Source: Clostridiaceae bacterium
GTDB taxonomy: Bacteria; Bacillota; Clostridia; Lachnospirales; Lachnospiraceae
Assembly: GCA_902363735.1 (NCBI GenBank)
Contig: CABJBA010000006.1
Span: forward strand, 124,001 to 188,000
DNA: 64,000 bases
Reading direction: 5' to 3'
In this document: positions 35,044-44,000 of the stretch, in pieces
Numbering within the stretch: position 1 is the stretch's first letter
How the letters are laid out: each line of letters starts with the position of its first letter
Made by a program: the position numbers and the translations under genes
The notes under the pieces: generated by a model
What the model was told of the DNA's origin: nothing
Seen by the model: the letters and a program-made list of their open reading frames with translations, nothing else
Databases searched by the model: none

Positions 35044-36480
35044 ATGTATAACATGGAAAATAACCCTGGCCGATATTACAAAATGATAAATAACTATCAG
35101 GAAACCCAGCTTCTTTTTTCCGCAATCCGTTTAAATGTTTTTTCCTTGCTGGATCAGCCGATAACAGCCAAATCCATTGCTGATGAGCTGAAATGTGATG
35201 AAAAACAGATAGAATTACTGCTTTTGTCATTGCTTTCCTGCAATCTCGTAGGCAGACAGGGAGAGTTTTATGTAAACACGGCAGAAACCAGGGAGTTTTT
35301 ATCCCGCAACAGCCAGGTGTTTTTGGGCGATGCTTTGCTGTTCCGGGAAAAAATGACCTCTCTGGAGCATTTGGAAAAGATTATAAAGGCTGAGGATGGG
35401 GTGCAGAAGCCAACCTATGACTTTTCAGAACTGGCAAAGGTGTCGATACCCGAGATGTATACCGGGCGGGTGCAGGCATTTATCGGGGAGATGGAACAAT
35501 TATATCCTGACAGGAACCGCCCTTTGCATATCCTGGATTTAGGAGGAGGTACGGGAATCTTATCCATTGAATTCGTCCGGCATTTCCCACACAGCAAGGC
35601 CACTGTATTTGAAACTCCGGAGGTGGCGGCCATCACAAAGGAAATTATCTGCGGGCATAATGCGGAAGCAAATATTGATGTAACCGCCGGTGACTTTAAT
35701 GAGGATTCTCTGGGCGGACCCTATGATTTAATAATTGCTTCCGGTATTTTAAACTTTGTAAAAGGTGAATTATCCATCTTTATGCAAAAGCTGGCAGCAG
35801 CGTTAAAAAACGGGGGTCATCTACTGGTGATCGGAAGATTTTCCAGCCAGGACTATAATATTCCCCCCAATATGCTGGGCTGGCTATCAGGTTTTTTAGA
35901 TGGAGTCCCGCTTCCTCCCAGCGGAAGGGAAATTGCTGAAACAATACAAAAAGCCGGATTAAGTCCAGTGGATACGGTGAAGGACAATTTATTTGAAGGC
36001 CTGGTCTACCGCAAAGATAATGCTGATTTTTCTGTATACACCGGCGATGTCATACTTTCTTTTATTGAACTGACGGAACAGATATCCAACAGCAAAACAA
36101 ATATTCTGGATTTTGGAAGCGAAGATATGACTTTTTACAGAGGAGAAATTCACATGATTAAAATGATTGGTGATTTTCCAGGTCTGCACAGCGCCGAATT
36201 AGCCCGGAAATTCGGAATTACCCGTCCCGTTGTTCATAAGACACTGCAGAAATTAAGCGAACGGGGACTGATTTTAAGAGAAGAAGATTCTGAAGATAAA
36301 AAGCGCTCCCTTCTTTATTTAACAGAAAAGGGACAGAAGGCTTACCAGCTTCACGCAGCATACCATGCAAAATATGACAAGGCTTTATTTGATTTTCTCG
36401 CAGACACTCCGGGCGATCAATTGGCTTCTATAAAGGGATTTTTAGACCACGCCATCAGCCTGATTCAGAACCATGCATAA
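35044..36480 (+). CDS. SAM-dependent methyltransferase fused to MarR-type regulator
   Basis: The 478-aa protein has three parts. Residues 15-90 form a winged-helix dimerisation domain like those of small-molecule O-methyltransferases (SIADELKCDEKQIELLLLSL). Residues 100-340 are a class I methyltransferase with motif I LDLGGGTG (164-171), an acidic FETPE at the end of strand 2 and YDLIIASGILN. Residues 365-478 are a MarR-type winged helix: helix-turn-helix LHSAELARKFGITRPVVHKT, wing with EDSEDKKRSLLYLTEKG. The enzyme and the DNA-binding part are in one frame with no stop or shift. AAGGAGG lies six bases before the ATG. It heads the locus with KTR and a FecBCD-type importer. I infer a self-regulating enzyme; the substrate is unknown. 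Confidence 0.85.
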   Translation: MYNMENNPGRYYKMINNYQETQLLFSAIRLNVFSLLDQPITAKSIADELKCDEKQIELLLLSLLSCNLVGRQGEFYVNTAETREFLSRNSQVFLGDALLFREKMTSLEHLEKIIKAEDGVQKPTYDFSELAKVSIPEMYTGRVQAFIGEMEQLYPDRNRPLHILDLGGGTGILSIEFVRHFPHSKATVFETPEVAAITKEIICGHNAEANIDVTAGDFNEDSLGGPYDLIIASGILNFVKGELSIFMQKLAAALKNGGHLLVIGRFSSQDYNIPPNMLGWLSGFLDGVPLPPSGREIAETIQKAGLSPVDTVKDNLFEGLVYRKDNADFSVYTGDVILSFIELTEQISNSKTNILDFGSEDMTFYRGEIHMIKMIGDFPGLHSAELARKFGITRPVVHKTLQKLSERGLILREEDSEDKKRSLLYLTEKGQKAYQLHAAYHAKYDKALFDFLADTPGDQLASIKGFLDHAISLIQNHA

Positions 36481-36503
36481 GGATTGAAGGGCCGGGAGAT
36501 CAC

Positions 36504-36689
36504 ATGGAAAAAAGAGAATGGATAGGGTGCCCCCTATGCGGACACAAAACCCGTGTACAAATCAGGGCGGATACAATGCTTATAAACTTTCCTTTGTTTT
36601 GCCCTAAATGCAAGAAGGAAACTTTAATCACTGTTAAAAATCAGAAAATTAATATTATAACAAGGCCAGACGCCAAGACGCAGTGCTGA
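36504..36689 (+). CDS. cysteine-rich KTR-domain protein
   Basis: The 61-aa protein has two zinc-knuckle pairs, CPLCGHKTR and CPKCKKE, and ends in RPDAKTQ. This is the Cys_rich_KTR family (PF14205), often seen on integrative elements such as Tn916 relatives near resistance genes. Its function is unknown; zinc or nucleic-acid binding is likely. GGGAG precedes the start, 24 bases after the methyltransferase-MarR stop, so it is co-transcribed. Its last codons form the left arm of a terminator. The presence of this family hints that the locus has travelled horizontally. Confidence 0.85.
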   Translation: MEKREWIGCPLCGHKTRVQIRADTMLINFPLFCPKCKKETLITVKNQKINIITRPDAKTQC

Positions 36690-36726
36690 TAAGACATATT
36701 ATTGTTTTATCAGCACTGCATTTTTT
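36680..36726 (+). terminator. internal terminator / attenuator before the ABC importer
   Basis: Perfect 13-base arms (36680-36692 and 36707-36719) flank a 14-base loop, with T6 at 36721-36726. The left arm includes the stop region of the KTR gene, so translating ribosomes could affect folding. The importer genes begin 28 bases later with no obvious new promoter. Confidence 0.85.
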
Positions 36727-36753
36727 ATCATAGAAAATAAGGAGGATTTACAT

Positions 36754-37881
36754 ATGAAAAATAAAATTATTACGTCTGTATTAGCTGTTGGCTTATGCTT
36801 ATCACTGGCAGCCTGCAAAGGAAAACCGGTGGATCAGACCGTACCCGCTGTGCCTCAGCAGTCTTCAGTCCCTGAATCACAAGACAAGAGGATAATCACT
36901 GATTTGGGAGGAAATAAAGTTGAGATACCTGATGTTTCAAAAATCCAGCGGGTTGTGGTAATCAGTCCTCCGGTTATGTCATTTGTGGTTAAAACGATTC
37001 CGGATACGGAAATGATTGCCGGAATCAATTCACGGGCATTTACCACTTCAAATAAGGAAATTGTAAGTAAAATATTCCCCAATTGGCAATCTGTTGATAC
37101 GTCCTTTATTGATGCAAGCTTTGCTGTTAATACAGAGTCTTTACTGTCACTTGACCCGGATATAATTTTTTATTACGGAAATGTACAGAAACAGGGGCTT
37201 GGAGATATAGACATTCCCAGTGTAGACTTTTTTTCAAAAGGACTGAATGGGCCGGAGGCCGTATCGGTTTCCTGGGATAATCAGCTAAGTGAAATTTTTG
37301 GTTTAGATACTTTAAGCAGCTTACAGAAGGAGTGGGACCGGACCAATGAAAAAGTCACCCAATTGCTTCAGAATCAAAATCAGGAAAAAACTGCCCTTTG
37401 TGTCTTTTCCAATGCAGCAGGCAGTATAACCGTAAGCGGTACAGATTCCTTTGACGCTTATGCACAAAGCTTTTTTGATATGGCAGGAATACAAAATGCA
37501 GCCGCTGAGATTGACGGGACGGCAGAGGTCAGCATGGAGCAGATCTATCAATGGAATCCTGATATGATTATTGTGTTCCATGACGCCCCTGCCCAGGATA
37601 TTTTAGATAACTCCATTGAGGGGCAGGACTGGTCACTGTTAAAGGCATGGATGGATAAGGCGGTCTATGATGTACCCAGAACCACTTATTCATGGATTAC
37701 CCCCTGCTCAGATTCCCCCTTGCTTCCGTTATGGCTGGTTTCAAAAGCATATACTGATTTAATCAGTGATTCTGAACTGAATACAGAAATTTCAGAGTAT
37801 TACCAGAGAAATTATCATATTAATCTGACAGACGATGATGTGGATTCAATTTTAGGATACCGGAAGGCAGCAGGATCATGA
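36754..37881 (+). CDS. ABC transporter substrate-binding lipoprotein (FecB/BtuF-like)
   Basis: The 375-aa protein starts with a lipoprotein signal ending in LSLAACKGKP, so Cys21 is the lipidated residue. The body is the two-lobed helical-backbone fold of metal-chelate and corrinoid binding proteins: DLGGNKVEIPDVSKIQRVV, then EMIAGIN, SLDPDIIFYYG and WNPDMIIVFHD. Family members bind ferric siderophores, haem or cobalamin outside the cell. AAGGAGG precedes the ATG. The stop overlaps the permease start (ATGA). The methyltransferase upstream suggests a methylated or methylatable ligand, which is inference. Confidence 0.88.
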   Translation: MKNKIITSVLAVGLCLSLAACKGKPVDQTVPAVPQQSSVPESQDKRIITDLGGNKVEIPDVSKIQRVVVISPPVMSFVVKTIPDTEMIAGINSRAFTTSNKEIVSKIFPNWQSVDTSFIDASFAVNTESLLSLDPDIIFYYGNVQKQGLGDIDIPSVDFFSKGLNGPEAVSVSWDNQLSEIFGLDTLSSLQKEWDRTNEKVTQLLQNQNQEKTALCVFSNAAGSITVSGTDSFDAYAQSFFDMAGIQNAAAEIDGTAEVSMEQIYQWNPDMIIVFHDAPAQDILDNSIEGQDWSLLKAWMDKAVYDVPRTTYSWITPCSDSPLLPLWLVSKAYTDLISDSELNTEISEYYQRNYHINLTDDDVDSILGYRKAAGS

Positions 37882-38900
37882 GAGAAGAAAGAAATAAGCA
37901 TTACAGCAAAATCATGATTATCAGTATTTTGCTTTTAGGGGGAGTAGCTGCAGGTTCCGTATTTACAGGACAGTATGTCATCAGTTTTTCTCAATTTGTG
38001 GCTATTATCATGTCGAAATTTAACGGGGATTTGGACAAGTCACTTAAAACGGCTGCATTTGTAATTTTTCAGGTGCGGGTTCCGAGAGTTATATTAGCTG
38101 CCATGGTAGGGGCCGGATTGTCAATATCCGGTTCCGCTTTGCAGGGAACCTTTCAGAATCCTCTGGTAAGTCCGGACCTGCTGGGCGTTTGTTCCGGTGC
38201 TGGTTTTGGTGCGGCCCTGGGGATTTTACTTTCCGGCGGAGTGGGTTTGTTTACGCCTGTTCTTTCCCTTGGGTTTGGTCTGGCAGGAGTATTGCTGGTA
38301 TTTTTTCTGGCAGGATCTAAAAATAATACGGAAACCTTATCTGTTGTTTTAGGTGGAATCATTGTATCATCCATTTTTTCAGCTCTGATATCCTTGATAA
38401 AATACGCTGCCGACTCCTCAGAGACTCTTCCGGCCATCACATTTTGGCAGATGGGCAGCTTTGCAAATGCATCATACAAAGATATATGGATTGCATCTGT
38501 TCCTGTTATATTTGGTATAGCAGGGCTATATTTGCTGCGGTGGAAAATTAATTTGCTTTCTCTGGGAGATGAAGACTGTTATACCCTGGGCATCAACCCC
38601 AATACAACACGCTGGCTGGTCATCTTGTTTGCAACCCTGACAACTGCTGGCTGTGTGACGGTTTCCGGGGTTATAGGCTGGGTCGGTCTTGTTATTCCCC
38701 ATATCTGCAGAAAACTGGCAGGTGTAAATCATGGTTATTTACTTCCCAGTTCATGTCTGACAGGGGCCATTTTTATGATATTGGTGGATACTGCTGCAAG
38801 AAATTTAACATCAGCAGAGATACCTATTGGAATTTTAACTGCTCTGATTGGGGCCCCTTTTTTTGCGGTTATCTATAACAGGGGGAGGAAGGAACGGTAA
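37878..38900 (+). CDS. FecCD-family ABC permease
   Basis: The 340-aa protein has about nine or ten membrane helices and the family signatures RVPRVILAAMVGAGLSISG, LQGTFQNPLVSPDLLG and GVIGWVGLVIPHICRK, the last being the region that contacts the ATPase. It imports iron-siderophore, haem or vitamin B12 type ligands with the neighbouring binding protein and ATPase. The start is coupled to the binding protein by an ATGA overlap. The ATPase follows after four bases. One permease gene only, so it acts as a homodimer. Confidence 0.93.
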   Translation: MREERNKHYSKIMIISILLLGGVAAGSVFTGQYVISFSQFVAIIMSKFNGDLDKSLKTAAFVIFQVRVPRVILAAMVGAGLSISGSALQGTFQNPLVSPDLLGVCSGAGFGAALGILLSGGVGLFTPVLSLGFGLAGVLLVFFLAGSKNNTETLSVVLGGIIVSSIFSALISLIKYAADSSETLPAITFWQMGSFANASYKDIWIASVPVIFGIAGLYLLRWKINLLSLGDEDCYTLGINPNTTRWLVILFATLTTAGCVTVSGVIGWVGLVIPHICRKLAGVNHGYLLPSSCLTGAIFMILVDTAARNLTSAEIPIGILTALIGAPFFAVIYNRGRKER

Positions 38901-38904
38901 GACT

Positions 38905-39690
38905 ATGGCAAATATTTTAGAAGTACATAAGGGCTGTTTTTCTTATTCCGGTAATCGGCCTATCTTAAAGGACATCTCTTTTTCTCTCAAAGGCGGTCAG
39001 ATCATGGCTGTGATGGGAAGGAATGGAATCGGAAAGACAACTCTGATTAAATGCATTGTGGGCATCTTAAGCTGGGACAGCGGCGGCTCTGCAGTGATGG
39101 GAAAAGAGAGCCGGAAAAACAGGCCTGTAAAAGAAATTGGATATGTTCCCCAGGCACATAAGGTATCCTTTTCTTACTCTGTAAGAGATATGGTTGTATT
39201 TGGAAAGACCGGACACAACTCCCGCTTTGCAGCACCGGGCAGGCAGGATTATATGCTTGCAGATGAAATGCTGAAAAAGGTTGGAATAGATCATTTGCAG
39301 GAACAGCCCTGTAATAAACTGAGCGGAGGGCAGCTTCAATTAGTGTTTATTGCAAGGGCGTTAATGAACTCTCCCAGACTGCTTGTTTTAGATGAACCCG
39401 AATCTCATCTGGATTTTTACAATCAGATTCGGCTGTTAAAACTGATTCAAAGTGTTGTGGCTGAAAATAATATAGCTTGTATGATAAATACCCATTATCC
39501 TAATCATGCACTCCGCATTGCTGATCAATGTTTTTTGCTGGGTGGCGGGGATTATATTACAGGAAATACAGAGGAAATTATGACGGACAAGAATATTCAA
39601 GAGTATTTTGGTGTGTATTCCCATTCTGTAAAATTTCAATATAAGGATGAAATGATTACTTCGTTCGCATTTTTGGATGAAGTGAAGTAA
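38905..39690 (+). CDS. FecE-type ABC ATPase
   Basis: I begin at ATG 38905, after GGAAGGA and four bases beyond the permease stop; a longer frame reaches back into the permease and is not likely. The 261-aa ATPase has Walker A GRNGIGKTTL, Q-loop region GYVPQAHK, signature LSGGQLQLVFIARAL, Walker B LLVLDEPESHLD and H-loop NTHYPNHAL. It energises the FecCD permease. The gene closes the locus, with a terminator 20 bases later. Confidence 0.93.
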   Translation: MANILEVHKGCFSYSGNRPILKDISFSLKGGQIMAVMGRNGIGKTTLIKCIVGILSWDSGGSAVMGKESRKNRPVKEIGYVPQAHKVSFSYSVRDMVVFGKTGHNSRFAAPGRQDYMLADEMLKKVGIDHLQEQPCNKLSGGQLQLVFIARALMNSPRLLVLDEPESHLDFYNQIRLLKLIQSVVAENNIACMINTHYPNHALRIADQCFLLGGGDYITGNTEEIMTDKNIQEYFGVYSHSVKFQYKDEMITSFAFLDEVK

Positions 39691-39710
39691 GGACAGTTTG
39701 TTTGAAAGAG

Positions 39711-39754
39711 AGCTTGTCAGGGCTTTGAAATACACCCCTGAATAAGCTTTTTTT
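39711..39754 (+). terminator. terminator closing the methyltransferase/ABC locus
   Basis: AGCTT-G-TCAGGG pairs with CCCTGA-AT-AAGCT and is followed by a run of seven T. Confidence 0.85.
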
Positions 39755-39912
39755 ATGTTGTCCTTTCAGAGACTGAATTCCGGTGACTCTTAATATTACG
39801 AAATCTTTAAAAGTTTGTAAAAACAAAATAATGAATAGGGTGGAATGTTGGCTGGTTTTTATGGTATAATCATAGCCAGGCTATGAAATAATCCCAGAGG
39901 ATATTAATAAAT

Positions 39913-40698
39913 ATGAAACCACATACATTTGCAATCTGCGCATACAAGGATTCTCCTTATCTGGAGACGTGTATACGCTCGCTGAAAAGTCAGAGCGTAA
40001 AGTCAGATATCATATTGTGCACATCAACGCCCAGCCCCTACATTGATACGCTGGCAGCAAAATATGACCTCCCCCTGTTTGTAAGGGATGGAGCAAGCGG
40101 TATAGGAGAGGACTGGAACTTTGCCTATCACATGGCTGATGCCTCCTTTGTTACCATTGCCCATCAGGACGACATTTATCAGAAGGATTATGTGAAAACA
40201 CTTCTGGATTGCTATGAGAAATACCCGGATATGACCTTGTTTACAGGAGGGTATACTGTTGTAAAGGGAAATAAGCCGGTTTTCTTTGAAAAGGTGGAAT
40301 TTATCAAACGATTTCTCCGCCTGCCTCTTCGTTTCCGGAGGCTGAGTCATTTGTCCTGGGTCAAAAAAAGTGTTCTGATGTTTGGAAATTCCATCTGCTG
40401 CCCGGCCTGTGCCTATAATAAGGAACAGTTAGGGGAGCCGCTTTTTACGTCTTCTTACCGGTTTGCCCTGGACTGGGACACTCTTTTTAACCTGGCCGCT
40501 GGCCCTGGCCGCTTTATCTGCGTAGAGAAACCGGTTCTGTATTACAGGGTTCATGATGGGGCGGCTACAAAAGCCTGTATTAATGACAACAGCCGTGCCA
40601 GGGAGGAAGCCCACATGTTTTCAAAGATATGGCCCGGCCCTGTTGTAAGAATTATCATGCATTTTTATCGGAAAGCATATGAAGAATACACTTCTTAA
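39913..40698 (+). CDS. family 2 glycosyltransferase
   Basis: The 261-aa protein has a GT-A fold: N-terminal TFAICAYKDSPYLETCIRSL and the metal-binding acidic motif in TIAHQDDIYQ (around residue 88). Later it carries ALDWDTLFNLA and CVEKPVLYYRVHDG, typical of GT2 enzymes that build surface polysaccharides. The donor and acceptor cannot be read. It has no membrane helix. A TATAAT at 39865-39870 (preceded by TGG) may be the -10 of the cluster promoter. It starts the cluster that continues with rfbFGH and licD; the 27-base gap to rfbF suggests one transcript. Confidence 0.85.
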   Translation: MKPHTFAICAYKDSPYLETCIRSLKSQSVKSDIILCTSTPSPYIDTLAAKYDLPLFVRDGASGIGEDWNFAYHMADASFVTIAHQDDIYQKDYVKTLLDCYEKYPDMTLFTGGYTVVKGNKPVFFEKVEFIKRFLRLPLRFRRLSHLSWVKKSVLMFGNSICCPACAYNKEQLGEPLFTSSYRFALDWDTLFNLAAGPGRFICVEKPVLYYRVHDGAATKACINDNSRAREEAHMFSKIWPGPVVRIIMHFYRKAYEEYTS

Positions 40699-40725
40699 CT
40701 AAGAGTACATTTGGAGGAAAAATCA

Positions 40726-41502
40726 ATGAAAGTAGTATTGTTAGCAGGAGGGTTTGGTACACGGATCAGCGAAGAGAGCCATTTGAAGCCAAAGCCCATG
40801 ATTGAAATTGGGGAAAAGCCTATTTTATGGCATATTATGAAATATTATTCCCAGTTTGGTTTTCACGATTTTATTATCTGTCTTGGATATAAGCAGTATG
40901 TGGTTAAAGAATTCTTTGCGGATTACTTTCTTCATACCTCAGATGTGACCTTTGATCTGGCAGGTAATCAGATGGAGGTCCATAATAATTATTCTGAGCC
41001 ATGGAAAGTGACCCTGGTGGATACGGGTTTAAATACCATGACAGGAGGCCGTATTAAGCGGATTAAGCCTTATGTGGGTGACGAGCCCTTTATGCTGACC
41101 TATGGCGACGGGGTCAGTGATGTGGACTTGGACTCTCTGTTAAACTTCCATCAAAGCCACGGTAAGATTGCCACCATGACCACTGTAAATATCACCCAGT
41201 TAAAAGGGGTTTTAGACATTAATGAGAACAATGTGGTCCGTTCCTTCCGGGAAAAGGATGAAGCCGATGCCAGCCTGATTAACGGAGGATTTATGGTACT
41301 GAATCCGGAAATCTTTTCTTATTTAAAAGACGATACCACAATACTGGAGCAGGAGCCCCTGCAGAAGCTGGCAGCAGAGGGACAACTTATGAGCTTCCAC
41401 CACTCCGGTTTCTGGCAGTGTATGGACACTCAGAGAGAGATGAAAAAGTTGGAGGACTTATGGCAGTCAGGCCAGGCCCCCTGGAAAATATGGGAGAAGT
41501 AA
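40726..41502 (+). CDS. rfbF: glucose-1-phosphate cytidylyltransferase
   Basis: It makes CDP-glucose from CTP and glucose-1-phosphate, the first step to CDP-linked deoxysugars. I use ATG 40726, eight bases after GGAGG (40713-40717); the TTG at 40711 overlaps that site. The 258-aa protein shows the nucleotidyltransferase signature LAGGFGTRISEESHLKPKPM, MLTYGDGVSDVD (metal-binding aspartates) and NGGFMVLNPEIF, characteristic of RfbF. The next gene begins two bases after the stop (atATG), showing tight coupling. Confidence 0.94.
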   Translation: MKVVLLAGGFGTRISEESHLKPKPMIEIGEKPILWHIMKYYSQFGFHDFIICLGYKQYVVKEFFADYFLHTSDVTFDLAGNQMEVHNNYSEPWKVTLVDTGLNTMTGGRIKRIKPYVGDEPFMLTYGDGVSDVDLDSLLNFHQSHGKIATMTTVNITQLKGVLDINENNVVRSFREKDEADASLINGGFMVLNPEIFSYLKDDTTILEQEPLQKLAAEGQLMSFHHSGFWQCMDTQREMKKLEDLWQSGQAPWKIWEK

Positions 41503-41503
41503 T

Positions 41504-42607
41504 ATGACCGGTAGGACAAGTGTGAAGTGGAATGAATTTTGTGAATTTTATAAGGAAAAAAAAGTTCTTATAACAGGACATACCGGTTTTAAAGGCTCCT
41601 GGCTGAGCCGTATTCTGGTGAAGGCAGGAGCCCAGGTGACGGGCTATTCCCTAAATCCCCCTACAGATCCCAGCCTTTTTTATATTGCAGGGCTTTCTGA
41701 AACCATGGATTCCGTCATCGGAGATATCAGGGATATTACCTGTTTAAAAGAAGTGTTTTTAAGGACTCAGCCGGAGGTGGTATTCCATCTGGCGGCTCAG
41801 CCCATTGTCCGGGATTCCTACAAGGACCCGGTTTATACTTATGAAACCAATGTGATGGGAACGGTCAACATCCTGGAATGTGTCCGTCTAACCCCTTCTG
41901 TCCGGTCTTTTTTAAATGTGACCACAGATAAGGTATATGAAAATAAGGAATGGGAATACGGTTACCGGGAATGTGACCCCCTTGACGGATATGATCCCTA
42001 CTCCAACAGTAAATCCTGTTCAGAGCTGGTAACCCATAGCTATGCCAAGTCCTTTTTTGGTGATGGGAGGGCAGCAATTTCCACTTCCCGTGCAGGAAAT
42101 GTGATCGGAGGAGGAGATTTCGCCAATGACCGTATTATTCCGGACTGCATCAGGGCGGCATCGGCCCATGAAGATATTATTATAAGAAACCCTCATTCCA
42201 CCAGGCCATTTCAGCACGTGCTGGAGCCCCTTTCCGTATACATGACCATTGCCATGAAGCAGTATGAAGATACGAGTTTCCAGGGATACTATAACGTAGG
42301 CCCTGACGATAAAGACTGCATTACCACCGGAAGTCTGACTGACTTATTCTGCGAGGCATGGGGCCAGGGAATAAAATGGGTGAATCGGTTTGAAGGAGGC
42401 CCTCATGAGGCAAATTTCTTAAAGCTGGATTGCTCCAGGATTAAAAAAGTCTTTGGCTGGACCCCCAGATATGAGGTAAAGGAAGCAGTGGAAAAAACAG
42501 TGGAATGGACCAGAGCTTATCTGGACGGAGAAGATATGCTGCAGGTCATGGACGGTCAGATTGAAGAATTTTTTAACGGAAAAGCATGGGCAGAAGAGAG
42601 GAAATAA
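41504..42607 (+). CDS. rfbG: CDP-glucose 4,6-dehydratase
   Basis: It converts CDP-glucose to CDP-4-keto-6-deoxyglucose. The 367-aa short-chain dehydrogenase-type enzyme has the NAD motif TGHTGFKGSWL, catalytic NVTTDKVYEN and YSNSKSCSE (Tyr and Lys of YxxxK), and SRAGNVIGGGDFANDRIIPD. An extra ten residues (MTGRTSVKWN) lie before the usual start. A GGAG precedes the ATG inside the end of rfbF. Spacing to rfbH is three bases. Confidence 0.94.
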   Translation: MTGRTSVKWNEFCEFYKEKKVLITGHTGFKGSWLSRILVKAGAQVTGYSLNPPTDPSLFYIAGLSETMDSVIGDIRDITCLKEVFLRTQPEVVFHLAAQPIVRDSYKDPVYTYETNVMGTVNILECVRLTPSVRSFLNVTTDKVYENKEWEYGYRECDPLDGYDPYSNSKSCSELVTHSYAKSFFGDGRAAISTSRAGNVIGGGDFANDRIIPDCIRAASAHEDIIIRNPHSTRPFQHVLEPLSVYMTIAMKQYEDTSFQGYYNVGPDDKDCITTGSLTDLFCEAWGQGIKWVNRFEGGPHEANFLKLDCSRIKKVFGWTPRYEVKEAVEKTVEWTRAYLDGEDMLQVMDGQIEEFFNGKAWAEERK

Positions 42608-42610
42608 AAA

Positions 42611-43954
42611 ATGTTTGAGCGCAAGACAGAGAAAGAAGCCCGTGAGGAAATCCTTACGCTGGTAAAAGAATATTGCACTACTTATCACAATAAGAAAAAG
42701 GTATTTGAAGAAGGAGACCGGATCCCTTATGCTTCCCGTGTATACAATCACGAAGAAATGGTAAATCTGGTGGACAGCTCCCTGGAATTTTGGCTGACTT
42801 CCGGGCGATATACTGATGAATTTGAAAAAAAACTGGCTGAATATTTAAACATCCGGTACTGTTCCCTGGTAAACTCCGGGTCCTCTGCCAATTTGCTGGC
42901 ATTTATGGCTTTGACTTCTCCCCTGTTAAAGGAGCGTCAGATTCAGCGTGGAGATGAAGTCATCACCGTTGCAGCCGGATTTCCGACTACAGTGACTCCC
43001 ATGATTCAGTATGGAGCAGTACCGGTTTTTGTGGATGTGACCATTCCCCAATATAACATTGATGTAAATGCCCTGGAGGCAGCCCGTTCGGAAAAGACAA
43101 AAGCAGTGATGATTGCTCATACCTTGGGAAATCCTTTTGACCTGGGAGCTGTAAAAGCTTTTTGTAAGAAATATGGCTTGTGGCTGGTAGAAGACAACTG
43201 CGATGCTCTGGGAACCAGGTATACTATAGATGGTGAAGAGCGTTTTTCCGGTACAATCGGCGACATTGGAACCTCAAGCTTTTATCCTCCTCACCACATG
43301 ACCATGGGAGAAGGCGGTGCGGTCTACACAAACAGTGCCCTGCTGAATAAAATTATCCGCTCTTTTCGCGATTGGGGAAGAGATTGTGTCTGCCCTTCGG
43401 GAGTGGACAATTTGTGCGGACACCGTTTTGACCGTCAGTATGGGGAACTGCCTTTGGGCTATGACCATAAATACGTCTATTCCCATTTCGGATACAATTT
43501 AAAGGCAACCGATATGCAGGCTGCTATTGGCTGCGCCCAGATTGATAAATTTCCGTCCTTTGTGGAACGGAGACGCCATAACTTTGACCGGCTTTATCAT
43601 GGACTGAAAGATGCTTCGGACAAGCTGATTCTTCCTGAGGCATGTCCCGACTCGCGGCCAAGCTGGTTTGGCTTTTTAATCACCTGCAAGGAAGGGGTGG
43701 ACCGGAATAAAGTGATTCAATATGTGGAATCAAAGGGTATTCAGACCAGAATGCTTTTTGCAGGAAATTTGACCAAGCATCCCTGTTTTGACCAGATGAG
43801 AGAAGCGGGCGAGGGCTACCGGGTTGCGGGTGAACTGACCAATACCAACCGGATTATGGAGGATACGTTCTGGGTAGGAGTGTATCCTGGAATGACAGAT
43901 TCCATGATTGACCATATGTCAGAGACTATAAAGGCTGCATTGAAAGCCCTGTAA
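42611..43954 (+). CDS. rfbH: CDP-4-keto-6-deoxyglucose 3-dehydrase (E1)
   Basis: This 447-aa DegT-fold enzyme removes the C3 hydroxyl from CDP-4-keto-6-deoxyglucose, using pyridoxamine phosphate and an iron-sulfur cluster. The usual cofactor lysine is replaced by histidine, as known for E1: SSFYPPHHMTMGEGGAV. The cysteines expected to hold the [2Fe-2S] cluster lie in RDCVCPSGVDNLCGHRF. Family knowledge says E1 needs a reductase (E3, ddhD) to complete the reaction; none is encoded in the window. It may be elsewhere or replaced by a housekeeping reductase. Confidence 0.94.
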   Translation: MFERKTEKEAREEILTLVKEYCTTYHNKKKVFEEGDRIPYASRVYNHEEMVNLVDSSLEFWLTSGRYTDEFEKKLAEYLNIRYCSLVNSGSSANLLAFMALTSPLLKERQIQRGDEVITVAAGFPTTVTPMIQYGAVPVFVDVTIPQYNIDVNALEAARSEKTKAVMIAHTLGNPFDLGAVKAFCKKYGLWLVEDNCDALGTRYTIDGEERFSGTIGDIGTSSFYPPHHMTMGEGGAVYTNSALLNKIIRSFRDWGRDCVCPSGVDNLCGHRFDRQYGELPLGYDHKYVYSHFGYNLKATDMQAAIGCAQIDKFPSFVERRRHNFDRLYHGLKDASDKLILPEACPDSRPSWFGFLITCKEGVDRNKVIQYVESKGIQTRMLFAGNLTKHPCFDQMREAGEGYRVAGELTNTNRIMEDTFWVGVYPGMTDSMIDHMSETIKAALKAL

Positions 43955-44000
43955 TCATGACTTGATAGAAGAAATATTTTACGGGCAGGAAAGAGGAAAT

